DNA of 52,045 nt, taken from assembly GCF_002873335.1 (NCBI RefSeq), contig NZ_MCUW01000030.1:1-52045 (forward strand), given 5' to 3'. A model generated the notes under the pieces. The model saw nothing but the letters and a program-made list of their open reading frames with translations, had not been told where the DNA came from and made no database searches. Positions within the stretch are counted from its first letter, which is position 1. The number at the start of each line of letters is the position of its first letter. The DNA comes from Vibrio sp. 10N.286.49.B1 (GTDB taxonomy: Bacteria; Pseudomonadota; Gammaproteobacteria; Enterobacterales; Vibrionaceae). The translations under genes and the position numbers were made by a program. Shown here piece after piece: positions 9,855 to 17,522 of the stretch.

Positions 9855-10388
9855 ATGAAAAGATTGTGGGGATTCGGCTTGTTGCTGATAAGCATCATCG
9901 TTCATTCTGCCGATGTCTATGTATGGACAGACAACAAGGGTGTACTGCATTTTAGCGATACTCCTGATCATCCCAGCGCTAAACTGATTAAAATTGCGAC
10001 CCCCACTCCTGTTACTCATGAAATCACGGACATCAATGACCCCGTGAATCTCAGTGTCGAAAGAATCCAAAAAAAGACGAATAAAACACAAGCAAAAAGC
10101 ACGACAAAGGTGAGAATCACCGCTCCGGCTCACGATGCGACGATCCGCAGTAATCCAGGCTTTATCGAGGTTACCGGGGATATTAACCGCAACTTGGATA
10201 TTGGTGACAAACTTCAGTTGTTACTCGATGGTAAGCCTTATGGCGCGCCGAAATCTAACCCTTACTGGTCTTTAAAGTACATTGACCGTGGCACACATAC
10301 ACTTACGATTCAAATCCTACAAAGCGGCAAGGTTATTGCATCATCAGATACGATAACGGTGCATTTACATCGCACAACGGTGCAATAG
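9855..10388 (+). CDS. Exported DUF4124-domain protein
   Basis: A 177-residue secreted protein of unknown function. Residues 1-18 (MKRLWGFGLLLISIIVHS) form a signal peptide, followed directly by the DUF4124 motif VYVWTDNKGVLHFSDTP. The C-terminal part (ITAPAHDATIRSNPGFIEV onward) looks like a beta-sandwich, Ig-like domain. The ATG at 9855 follows GGAGAG; an in-frame TTG further upstream was rejected. The gene sits between glnA and ntrB, as I recall from other vibrios, so it may belong to envelope or nitrogen physiology, but no role is shown. Confidence 0.85.
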   Translation: MKRLWGFGLLLISIIVHSADVYVWTDNKGVLHFSDTPDHPSAKLIKIATPTPVTHEITDINDPVNLSVERIQKKTNKTQAKSTTKVRITAPAHDATIRSNPGFIEVTGDINRNLDIGDKLQLLLDGKPYGAPKSNPYWSLKYIDRGTHTLTIQILQSGKVIASSDTITVHLHRTTVQ

Positions 10389-10449
10389 CCTTAACAACAG
10401 CGTTGCTGCTTTTACTCGCTGACAAATTGCGCCATACTTGAATATTCAT

Positions 10450-10506
10450 TGCACCAACTTGGTGCCTAGTGTTATTCAAAGACGTGCAATGCACCAATGA
10501 CGAGCA
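10450..10506 (+). promoter_or_regulatory. NtrC-binding site(s) before ntrB
   Basis: TGCACCAACTTGGTGCC at 10450-10466 is almost a perfect NtrC palindrome. A second, weaker site begins TGCACC at 10490. In E. coli NtrC bound at the glnL promoter represses basal ntrBC transcription; the same autoregulation is likely here. Confidence 0.8.
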
Positions 10507-10521
10507 GAGTAAGGGAAGCGA

Positions 10522-11571
10522 GTGCCAAATAGCGAACTGACAAATGCCATATTAAGTAATGTGGTCACCGCAACATTAATGCTGGATGAATCCTTAACGG
10601 TTCGTTATGCCAACCCTGCAGCGGAACAACTTTTTGCTCAAAGCTCTAAGCGCTTGGTGGATTCACACCTCTCTCAATTTATCCAACACGCTTCTCTCGA
10701 TCTCGCCCTTTTAACCCAACCACTACAAAGTGGACAAAGCATTACCGATAGCGATGTGACCTTTGTGGTCGATGGCAAGCCATTACTTCTTGAGGTTACC
10801 GTCAGTCCTATGTCATGGAATAAGGACTTGATGCTACTCATAGAGATGCGAAAAATCGGTCAGCAAAAACGATTAACACAAGAGCTCAACCAGCACGCGC
10901 AGCAACAAGCGGCAAAGCTCTTAGTTCGCGGACTGGCGCATGAGATAAAAAATCCACTCGGCGGTTTACGAGGAGCGGCTCAGTTGCTATCTAAAATGCT
11001 GCCAGACCCGAGCCTTAACGAATACACCCATATCATCATCGAGCAAGCTGACCGGTTACGAGCTCTGGTGGACCGTTTATTGGGCCCGCAAAAGCCTGGT
11101 ACAAAAAAAGAAGAGAACCTGCACTTAATCCTTGAGAAAGTAAGACAACTGGTAGAGTTAGAGGCAGGAACAAGCCTTTCTATCGAGCGAGATTACGATC
11201 CCAGTCTTCCACCCATTTTGATGGACACCGATCAGATCGAACAAGCATTACTTAACATCACCAGTAATGCAGCCTTGATACTCGCTAAGCAAGATAACGG
11301 CCAAATCACCTTGCGCACACGCACTGTGCATCAGGCGAATATCCATGGCCAGCGTCACAAGTTGGCTGCGCGTATTGAGATTATCGACAACGGTCCCGGC
11401 ATTCCAACAGAATTACAAGACACCTTGTTCTATCCCATGGTGAGTGGGCGTGAAGGTGGTACCGGATTAGGACTCTCTATCTCACAAAACTTGATCGACC
11501 AACACAATGGAAAAATAGACGTAGAAAGTTGGCCCGGTCGTACCATTTTTACTATTTATTTGCCTATTTAA
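10522..11571 (+). CDS. glnL: Nitrogen regulation sensor histidine kinase/phosphatase NtrB
   Basis: NtrB phosphorylates NtrC under nitrogen limitation and dephosphorylates it when PII (GlnB) signals sufficiency. The 349-residue cytoplasmic protein has an N-terminal PAS domain (about 1-110), the H-box LAHEIKNPLGGLRGAAQLLS with His140, and the ATPase boxes ITSNAA, DNGPG and GGTGLGLSIS. There is no membrane segment, as expected. The start is a GTG at 10522, preceded by AAGGGA. ntrC follows 35 nt downstream. Confidence 0.97.
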   Translation: MPNSELTNAILSNVVTATLMLDESLTVRYANPAAEQLFAQSSKRLVDSHLSQFIQHASLDLALLTQPLQSGQSITDSDVTFVVDGKPLLLEVTVSPMSWNKDLMLLIEMRKIGQQKRLTQELNQHAQQQAAKLLVRGLAHEIKNPLGGLRGAAQLLSKMLPDPSLNEYTHIIIEQADRLRALVDRLLGPQKPGTKKEENLHLILEKVRQLVELEAGTSLSIERDYDPSLPPILMDTDQIEQALLNITSNAALILAKQDNGQITLRTRTVHQANIHGQRHKLAARIEIIDNGPGIPTELQDTLFYPMVSGREGGTGLGLSISQNLIDQHNGKIDVESWPGRTIFTIYLPI

Positions 11572-11606
11572 CATCACGGATGGGCTTGCTGTAAGGACGT
11601 TTGGCT

Positions 11607-13010
11607 ATGAGTAAAGGTTATGTATGGGTCGTCGATGACGACAGTTCAATACGATGGGTGATAGATAAAACCCTGTCGTCAGCAAATATAAAATGCGAAA
11701 CCTTTGCCGATGCAGAGAGTGTATTGATGGCACTAGAACGAGAAGTGCCTGATGTCTTGGTATCTGATATCCGCATGCCAGGCATGGATGGGATTGAACT
11801 GCTTAATCAAGTGCAGAAACGCGCCCCCGATTTACCCGTTATTATCATGACGGCCCACTCGGACTTAGATGCTGCAGTGAACGCCTATCAAAAAGGGGCA
11901 TTTGAGTACCTACCAAAGCCCTTTGACATTGATGAGACACTGACGCTCGTTGAGCGTGCTATTGCACACAACCAAGAACAAAAGAAAACACTCACATCTG
12001 AAGAAGTGGTCCCGACGAATGCACCTGAAATCATTGGTGAAGCCCCGGCCATGCAAGAGGTGTTTAGAGCCATCGGGCGACTATCACGTTCATCGATCTC
12101 TGTACTTATCAATGGTGAATCAGGTACAGGTAAAGAACTCGTGGCCCACGCGCTGCATCGCCATAGCCCTCGGGCCAATAAACCTTTTATTGCTCTCAAT
12201 ATGGCGGCCATCCCTAGAGATCTCATCGAGTCTGAGCTTTTTGGGCATGAGAAAGGCGCATTTACCGGGGCAAACAGCGTTCGCCAAGGGCGGTTTGAAC
12301 AAGCCAATGGCGGAACACTCTTTTTGGATGAAATCGGTGATATGCCACTCGACATTCAAACGCGCCTGTTACGTGTATTAGCCGACGGTCAATTCTATCG
12401 TGTCGGTGGCCACGCGGCCGTTAAAGTGGATGTCCGTATTGTTGCAGCCACACACCAGCATTTGGAAAAGCTCGTCGCGCAAGGTGAGTTTAGGGAAGAT
12501 TTATACCATCGGCTTAATGTCATTCGTATTCACATCCCGGCCCTTAGAGAACGTAAACAAGATATTGAGAAGCTGACCTACCACTTCTTATCACTGGCGG
12601 CAGAAGAACTCGCCGTCGAATGTAAGTCACTTGGCACAGACACCGTCGACATCCTCACCAAGCTCGAGTGGCCAGGAAACGTTAGACAGTTAGAAAATAC
12701 CTGTCGATGGCTAACCGTCATGGCAAGTGGCAGTGAAATTCTCCCCAGTGATCTACCAACAGAATTGCTTGATGAGCCGCGAAAGCTCTCTGAAAATGAA
12801 GAAGGGGATTGGCAGAAATTGCTGTCTTCTTGGGCCCAAAGCGCTCTGGAGTCGGGAGAATCAGAGATCTTGAATAAATCCCTGCCACAATTTGAACGCA
12901 TTTTACTCGAGGCAGCGCTCAACCATACCAATGGCCACAAACAAGATGCTGCAAAGGTCCTTGGTTGGGGAAGGAACACCCTAACGAGAAAGCTCAAAGA
13001 GCTGTATTAA
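11607..13010 (+). CDS. glnG: Nitrogen regulation response regulator NtrC
   Basis: NtrC~P activates sigma54 promoters such as glnA. The 467-residue protein has a receiver domain with Asp54 in VSDIRMPGMDG, an AAA+ domain with Walker A GESGTGKE (170-177) and the sigma54-contacting GAFTGA loop (217-222), and a C-terminal Fis-type helix-turn-helix (QDAAKVLGWGRNTLTRKLKE). I chose the ATG at 11607, 9 nt after AAGGA, over a TTG two codons upstream. It is cotranscribed with ntrB. Confidence 0.98.
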   Translation: MSKGYVWVVDDDSSIRWVIDKTLSSANIKCETFADAESVLMALEREVPDVLVSDIRMPGMDGIELLNQVQKRAPDLPVIIMTAHSDLDAAVNAYQKGAFEYLPKPFDIDETLTLVERAIAHNQEQKKTLTSEEVVPTNAPEIIGEAPAMQEVFRAIGRLSRSSISVLINGESGTGKELVAHALHRHSPRANKPFIALNMAAIPRDLIESELFGHEKGAFTGANSVRQGRFEQANGGTLFLDEIGDMPLDIQTRLLRVLADGQFYRVGGHAAVKVDVRIVAATHQHLEKLVAQGEFREDLYHRLNVIRIHIPALRERKQDIEKLTYHFLSLAAEELAVECKSLGTDTVDILTKLEWPGNVRQLENTCRWLTVMASGSEILPSDLPTELLDEPRKLSENEEGDWQKLLSSWAQSALESGESEILNKSLPQFERILLEAALNHTNGHKQDAAKVLGWGRNTLTRKLKELY

Positions 13011-13036
13011 CACTTGCTTCATCACCCTAAGCCACC

Positions 13037-13076
13037 AAAAAAAAGGCCGTAGCGAGAAGCTACGACCTTTTTTTTG
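13037..13076. terminator. Bidirectional terminator between ntrC and hemN
   Basis: A ten-pair stem with one mismatch (AGGCCGTAGC / GCTACGACCT, loop GAGAA) is preceded by a run of A and followed by a run of eight T. It can serve the convergent ntrBC and hemN transcripts. Confidence 0.9.
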
Positions 13077-13138
13077 AACATGTTCTCTTCTTGCTAACAT
13101 CACCTGAATAAAACGGCGCAAGTGTTAAATGAGACGAA

Positions 13139-13166
13139 GGCTAAAGGCTAAAGGCTAAAGGCTAAA
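13139..13166. repeat. Tandem heptanucleotide repeat (GGCTAAA)x4
   Basis: Four perfect head-to-tail copies of GGCTAAA lie between the ntrC terminator and the hemN stop codon. They are outside any gene. Such a repeat can change copy number by slippage. Confidence 0.95.
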
Positions 13167-13191
13167 CAGCCCAGGAATCACTCATCAAAAA

Positions 13192-14583
13192 CTAGATAAC
13201 ACGCGAGAACTGCTGCTGACGAGCACGTTGACGTAAGTATTTGTCAAAGCACATGCAAATATTACGGATTAATAACCGACCTCTCAGGGTCACTTCTATC
13301 GACTCTTTATCTACCGAGACAAGCTCGTCATCCACAAAGGTCTGAAGCAGTGCCAAATCTTCGGCAAAATACTGAGTAAACTTAAGGCCAAAACCCTGCT
13401 CAATAGAGTGAATATCAAGCTTGAAATTACAGATAAGTTGCTTGATGACTTCACGGCGAATTAGGTCATCGTTATCCAATACCACGCCTTTCCACAACGC
13501 ATGTCGTAACTCATTGACCTGCTCGTAATATTTTTTAAGCTCTTTCTGGTTCTGAGCGTAACTATTACCAATCATTGAGATAGCCGAAACACCAAACCCA
13601 ACCAAGTCACATTCACCTTGCGTGGTGTAGCCCTGGAAGTTTCTATGCAGCTTACCCTCTCGCTGCGCGACAGCCAGTTCATCGTCAGGGAGCGCAAAGT
13701 GATCCATCCCGATGAATTGATAACCAGCATCAGTCAGTGTCGCGATCGTGTCTTGCAAAATCGCCATTTTTTCTTCTGCGATAGGCAGGTCTTCATCTTT
13801 AATTTTGCGTTGTGCCGCAAATAAAGTGGGCATATGAGCATAATTGAATACCGACAAGCGACCAGGGCGCAGCGATAACACCTGCTCAAGCGTGGCCGCA
13901 AACGAGGCTTTAGTTTGTTTTGGTAAACCATAGATAAGATCTAGGTTAGTCGAACGGAAACCCAGTTCTTTCGCTCGCTTAACCATCGCAAAAATAAAGG
14001 CTTCATCTTGTTCACGGTTAACAAGTACTTGGACTTCTTTATTGAAGTCTTGAACACCAATACTCAAGCGATTAAAGCCTTCGTGACGAAGGTGATCGAG
14101 CATATCTAGCTCGATTTCTCTCGGGTCAACCTCAATGCTGATCTCTGCACCCTCTTCAAAGAAGAATTCGCTGCGTAAGATCGTCATTAGGCGACTGATT
14201 TGGCTTTTCGTCAAAAATGTCGGCGTACCACCACCAAAGTGCAATTGCGTGACTTTTCGGCCTTGCAACAACGTCGCACGCTGGCGGATTTCATGTTCGA
14301 TAACATCAAGGTACTCGTCTGCTTTGTGGGCATGTCGAGTAATCACCTTATTACAGCCACAGTAATAACAAAGCTTGTGGCAAAACGGGATATGGACATA
14401 CAACGAAAGCGGGCGATCCTGATATTGAGTACAAGCCATGTCATAGTCAGAGATGGTGTACGCTTCATGAAACTCTACCGCGGTTGGGTATGAGGTGTAG
14501 CGTGGCCCAGAATAGTTATACTTATCAAGGATCGCTTGATCCCAGACAATCTGTTGATTCGTTTCTGAGTGACTTTGAGACAT
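13192..14583 (-). CDS. hemN: Oxygen-independent coproporphyrinogen III dehydrogenase
   Basis: HemN is a radical-SAM enzyme that decarboxylates two propionate side chains of coproporphyrinogen III without oxygen, allowing anaerobic haem synthesis. The 463-residue protein has the iron-sulfur motif CHKLCYYC with Cys68, Cys72 and Cys75, and the family N-terminus KYNYSGPRYTSYPTA. It begins at an ATG with GGAAG upstream. The rest of the window holds hemCDXY, so several haem steps are chromosomal neighbours at a distance. Its 169-nt leader contains a hairpin. Confidence 0.97.
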   Translation of the reverse strand: MSQSHSETNQQIVWDQAILDKYNYSGPRYTSYPTAVEFHEAYTISDYDMACTQYQDRPLSLYVHIPFCHKLCYYCGCNKVITRHAHKADEYLDVIEHEIRQRATLLQGRKVTQLHFGGGTPTFLTKSQISRLMTILRSEFFFEEGAEISIEVDPREIELDMLDHLRHEGFNRLSIGVQDFNKEVQVLVNREQDEAFIFAMVKRAKELGFRSTNLDLIYGLPKQTKASFAATLEQVLSLRPGRLSVFNYAHMPTLFAAQRKIKDEDLPIAEEKMAILQDTIATLTDAGYQFIGMDHFALPDDELAVAQREGKLHRNFQGYTTQGECDLVGFGVSAISMIGNSYAQNQKELKKYYEQVNELRHALWKGVVLDNDDLIRREVIKQLICNFKLDIHSIEQGFGLKFTQYFAEDLALLQTFVDDELVSVDKESIEVTLRGRLLIRNICMCFDKYLRQRARQQQFSRVI

Positions 14584-14613
14584 GGTAATACTTCCAATAA
14601 ACTGTGTTGCCTT

Positions 14614-14634
14614 AACCTCCTCGTGCGAGGAGTT
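14614..14634 (-). other. Hairpin in the hemN leader
   Basis: An inverted repeat (AACCTCCTCG, TG, CGAGGAGTT on the plus strand) with one bulged base forms a tight hairpin about 30 nt upstream of the hemN start. On the transcript its descending arm is GAGGAGG, a very strong Shine-Dalgarno-like sequence with no suitable start codon after it. No T-run follows. Confidence 0.55.
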
Positions 14635-14752
14635 AGATGAGCGCTATTTTGCCATAGGATTGTGACGGATAACGCTTGAACCATAACTTTTACGTCGGCG
14701 GTGAACAAAAATGCTAGCGTGATCACTTGTTAGCCAACAAGGCTCTTCATTC

Positions 14753-15247
14753 CTAGCTGACTAATTTGACATTAATCTGATCATTTAGAGGGCGAACGCT
14801 GACGTGTAATTGCTTTAACTCTTCGACAATCGCATCCGCTAAGCGTGTTTCCGCCTTTTGGCGAGCAAGATTATCTCGCATACGATCTTGCTTTTTCATC
14901 TCTTGTCGAGCGTCGCCTCGCGGCATATCTTTCACGATATGAAAAAGCTCGGACGTCGCGGGGTACAGCTCATCAAAATCAATTCGCTGTTCACCCTGCA
15001 CGTAGTCCATGATGTTATAAAGCCTAATCGCCGCTTCTGAAAGGTCGCATTGTCCCTGGATCGTCGCAAGACAAATGGTATCGACACTCTCAAAAATATT
15101 CGCGTTACGCTTGTTAATGGCCAGTTTTTGGTGTTGCTTAAGCAACTCCTTTTGCTTTTTAAGCTGCAGTAGCAAATAGCCCGCATAGCCAGCTAAACCA
15201 GTGATAATAAGCACACCAACAATTGCTAGCAAAGTAACGGTATTCAT
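14753..15247 (-). CDS. DUF2489 membrane-anchored protein
   Basis: A 164-residue protein of the DUF2489 family, function unknown. Residues 4-27 (VTLLAIVGVLIITGLAGYAGYLLL) form one membrane segment, followed by a charged coiled-coil-like stretch and an alpha-helical cytoplasmic domain with conserved Cys residues (DTICLATIQGQCDLSEAAIR). It lies 15 nt after yihI and before hemN on the same strand, the usual place for this family in vibrios. A link to ribosome assembly or haem synthesis is only suggested by position. Confidence 0.85.
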   Translation of the reverse strand: MNTVTLLAIVGVLIITGLAGYAGYLLLQLKKQKELLKQHQKLAINKRNANIFESVDTICLATIQGQCDLSEAAIRLYNIMDYVQGEQRIDFDELYPATSELFHIVKDMPRGDARQEMKKQDRMRDNLARQKAETRLADAIVEELKQLHVSVRPLNDQINVKLVS

Positions 15248-15262
15248 CTACGCTGTCCTTCC

Positions 15263-15832
15263 TTAATCTTTAAACTGGTCCATATTAATGCCTTCGAATT
15301 GTGACAATAATTCATCGTCACTAGAAGGTGACTTTTTCTTCGTCATCACTTCAACTGGCATATCAATATCATCAAAACCTTCTTCATCTTCGTCGTCAGG
15401 AACAACAAGACCAAGTTGGTTCATCAAAATTTCCATACGATCCAGTTTTTCATCTACGTATTTTTGTAGACCAATACCTAGATTTTCACCCGCTTCAAGA
15501 CGATCAAGTAACACGTTAAGCTGAGCATCATTTTCAAGCATCTCAAGCTCTTTTTCTGCTGAGATTTTGCGCTCTTGCTTAGACGGCTTTTTCTTCTCTT
15601 CCACGATGAGTGGGATCTTCTTTTTGCTTCCAAGACGAGGATCGCGTTTTACTGACGAACCCGAATGGTGGCTTTCTGAACCATCAGAATGACGGCTACC
15701 CGCTTTTAAGCCTTTACGTTTTTTCAAACGCTTCTGTTCACGGCCATCAACATCAGCCTGTGAACGATTACGCGTAACCGCAACCGGCTCAGGAGCCATA
15801 CCAGGCGTTCTCGATTTCTTCTTACGACTCAT
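15263..15832 (-). CDS. yihI: Der GTPase-activating protein YihI
   Basis: YihI stimulates the GTPase Der (EngA) and so modulates 50S ribosome assembly. The 189-residue protein has the very basic N-terminus MSRKKKSRTPGMAPEPVAVT, a Lys/Arg-rich middle, and an acidic C-terminal part (VPDDEDEEGFDDIDMP), which fits the family. Its ATG shares one base with the stop codon of the methyltransferase gene upstream (TAATG), so translation is probably coupled. Confidence 0.93.
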   Translation of the reverse strand: MSRKKKSRTPGMAPEPVAVTRNRSQADVDGREQKRLKKRKGLKAGSRHSDGSESHHSGSSVKRDPRLGSKKKIPLIVEEKKKPSKQERKISAEKELEMLENDAQLNVLLDRLEAGENLGIGLQKYVDEKLDRMEILMNQLGLVVPDDEDEEGFDDIDMPVEVMTKKKSPSSDDELLSQFEGINMDQFKD

Positions 15833-16470
15833 TACGTAAGTTTCCTCAATATAATTACATCATTACCAATAAACTCGATTTCTAGTCCGTCTCTCTTCGC
15901 TAAATACAAGAAAGTCGCGCGACTAAAAAATACGACATGTGTTGGGTCATTTTTATAGTGCCATGTCGAAAAGGCATCCACATCAATCACCATTTTTGTC
16001 ATTAATCCCAGGTATCCTCCTGGCTTAATGAGCGTTAACCATTGTTGCCAAACATTGTTTGGCTGATACAAGTGCTCTATCACTTCGGTCGCTGTCACAA
16101 AGTCATACTCTGATTCTAGCGCTTTTGACTCTGGATAGTAATACAGGTCATACAGAGACATCGGAAAGCCTTGCTCCTCAAACATCAGAGAAAGCGTTGG
16201 GCCCGGTCCACAGCCGAAATCTAATCCAGTTGAGCCTTGAGGTAATCGTTCAGATAATGGTGACGCGACGCGAGACAAAAAACGTCGATAACCCTCATCA
16301 CTTGGGTCATTGTTATGTAGATCATAGACCGCTTTTTCTTCACGAGCATCCAAACGCTGCTTTGCTGGTACAAACACCAACTGACATGTCTGGCACTGTA
16401 AGAAATCTCGCTTTTTATCGCTATGATAGTGCGATGCATTTTCTGCAGCACAAAGTGGGCAAGTTTCCAC
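15832..16470 (-). CDS. SAM-dependent methyltransferase with N-terminal zinc-finger-like motif
   Basis: A 212-residue class I methyltransferase. The N-terminus has CPLCAAE and CQTCQ, two CxxC pairs that suggest a bound zinc. The SAM-binding motif is LDFGCGPGPTLSLM, followed by the VTATEVIEHL and LKPGGYLGLMTKM-type segments of the Methyltransf_11/23 group. Substrate is unknown. It is first in an operon with yihI (stop and start overlap), DUF2489 and perhaps hemN, so ribosome-related methylation is possible, but this is guesswork from position. Confidence 0.85.
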   Translation of the reverse strand: METCPLCAAENASHYHSDKKRDFLQCQTCQLVFVPAKQRLDAREEKAVYDLHNNDPSDEGYRRFLSRVASPLSERLPQGSTGLDFGCGPGPTLSLMFEEQGFPMSLYDLYYYPESKALESEYDFVTATEVIEHLYQPNNVWQQWLTLIKPGGYLGLMTKMVIDVDAFSTWHYKNDPTHVVFFSRATFLYLAKRDGLEIEFIGNDVIILRKLT

Positions 16471-16584
16471 TCATTATCTCCTGAACGATTCAAGGGTGCG
16501 AAACATACCAGAAAGTGAGCGTAGAGGGGAGAGTGATCGAGTGTTTTTTCTACAATTTAGTGTAAAAAAGCCAGACAGAGGAGT

Positions 16585-16604
16585 AAAAGGGGGCGACTTC
16601 CCCC
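16585..16604 (-). terminator. lexA terminator
   Basis: On the minus strand GGGGG-AAGTCG-CCCCC is followed by TTTTAC, just downstream of the lexA stop codon. Confidence 0.75.
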
Positions 16605-16616
16605 TAATCGCTTCGC

Positions 16617-17240
16617 TTACATCCAGTCGGTATTACGGATAATACCGACAGCAATCCCTTCGATAGCAAGATGCTGGGCAGTTAAATCCACCTCAATCGG
16701 AGAAAAAGAGTCATTTTCAGCGTGCAGTAATACTGTTGAGCCTTTGCGCTCTAGTCGCTTAACGGTAACATCATCGTCGACACGTGCTACGACAACCTGT
16801 CCATCACGGACATCTTGCGTTTTATGTACAGCAAGTAAGTCACCATCCATAATGCCGATGTCTTTCATACTTTCGCCGTTCACGCGAAGCAAGAAGTCAG
16901 CTTTAGGTTTAAACATGCTCGGGTCAACTTGATAGTGTGCCTCTACATGCTCTTGCGCCAAGATAGGCTCACCAGCCGCCACTTGCCCTATCAATGGTAA
17001 TCCTTCATCTTCATTCGCTGCAGGCTGTTCCAAAAGGATACGAATACCGCGAGAAGCGCCTGGGATGATTTCAATCGCCTTTTTACGCGCCAATGCTTTT
17101 AGGTGTTCTTCTGCCGCATTTGCTGAACGAAAACCCAGCTCTTTTGCGATTTCGGCACGAGTGGGTGGCATACCGGCGTCTTCAATTTTCTTTCTTATTA
17201 GATCAAATACTTGCTGTTGTCGTGGAGTTAGCGGCTTCAT
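16617..17240 (-). CDS. lexA: LexA repressor / self-cleaving protease
   Basis: LexA represses SOS genes and cleaves itself when RecA-ssDNA forms. The 207-residue protein has the winged helix-turn-helix (about 28-47, [20 protein letters not shown]), the cleavage bond Ala89-Gly90 in QVAAGEP, and the catalytic pair Ser124 (NGESMKD) and Lys161 (VKRLERKG). The gene is divergent from plsB. Two SOS boxes in its promoter show autoregulation. Confidence 0.99.
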   Translation of the reverse strand: MKPLTPRQQQVFDLIRKKIEDAGMPPTRAEIAKELGFRSANAAEEHLKALARKKAIEIIPGASRGIRILLEQPAANEDEGLPLIGQVAAGEPILAQEHVEAHYQVDPSMFKPKADFLLRVNGESMKDIGIMDGDLLAVHKTQDVRDGQVVVARVDDDVTVKRLERKGSTVLLHAENDSFSPIEVDLTAQHLAIEGIAVGIIRNTDWM

Positions 17241-17247
17241 GCATCAC

Positions 17248-17283
17248 CTGTCTGTTTATACAGTTAACTGTGAGTATATCCAG
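17248..17283 (-). promoter_or_regulatory. Two LexA (SOS) boxes in the lexA promoter
   Basis: CTG-N10-CAG occurs at 17268-17283 (minus strand CTGGATATACTCACAG) and at 17248-17263 (CTGTATAAACAGACAG). The pair closely resembles the tandem boxes of E. coli lexA in sequence and spacing (20 bp centre to centre). Confidence 0.92.
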
Positions 17284-17300
17284 TAAGTTTGTAATTGCAA
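17273..17300 (-). promoter_or_regulatory. lexA promoter
   Basis: On the minus strand TTGCAA (17295-17300) and TATACT (17273-17278) are 16 nt apart. The -10 lies inside the upstream SOS box, so LexA binding would block RNA polymerase. Confidence 0.75.
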
Positions 17301-17522
17301 AGACAATCGGTTGTTTTTTAGCAAATAGTCGCTGGATTACTCAGCACCTCCCCTCACGACACGAATTCTCTGTTTACATTTATTTTCATTAAAAGGTAAG
17401 ACCAGTTTCTGGTATCCTTGCAGCGCTCTAAATTTGACGTCTAGGATTAAGGAGCGCACTGTTAATGCAATACCCTACCTTCGACGTTGTTTTTTTCGTA
17501 CAAATTGAGGCTGTGAACCGCT

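Noticed and set aside
11888..12355. 155-codon ORF opposite ntrC
   Set aside because: Shadow of the AAA+ coding sequence; no independent support.
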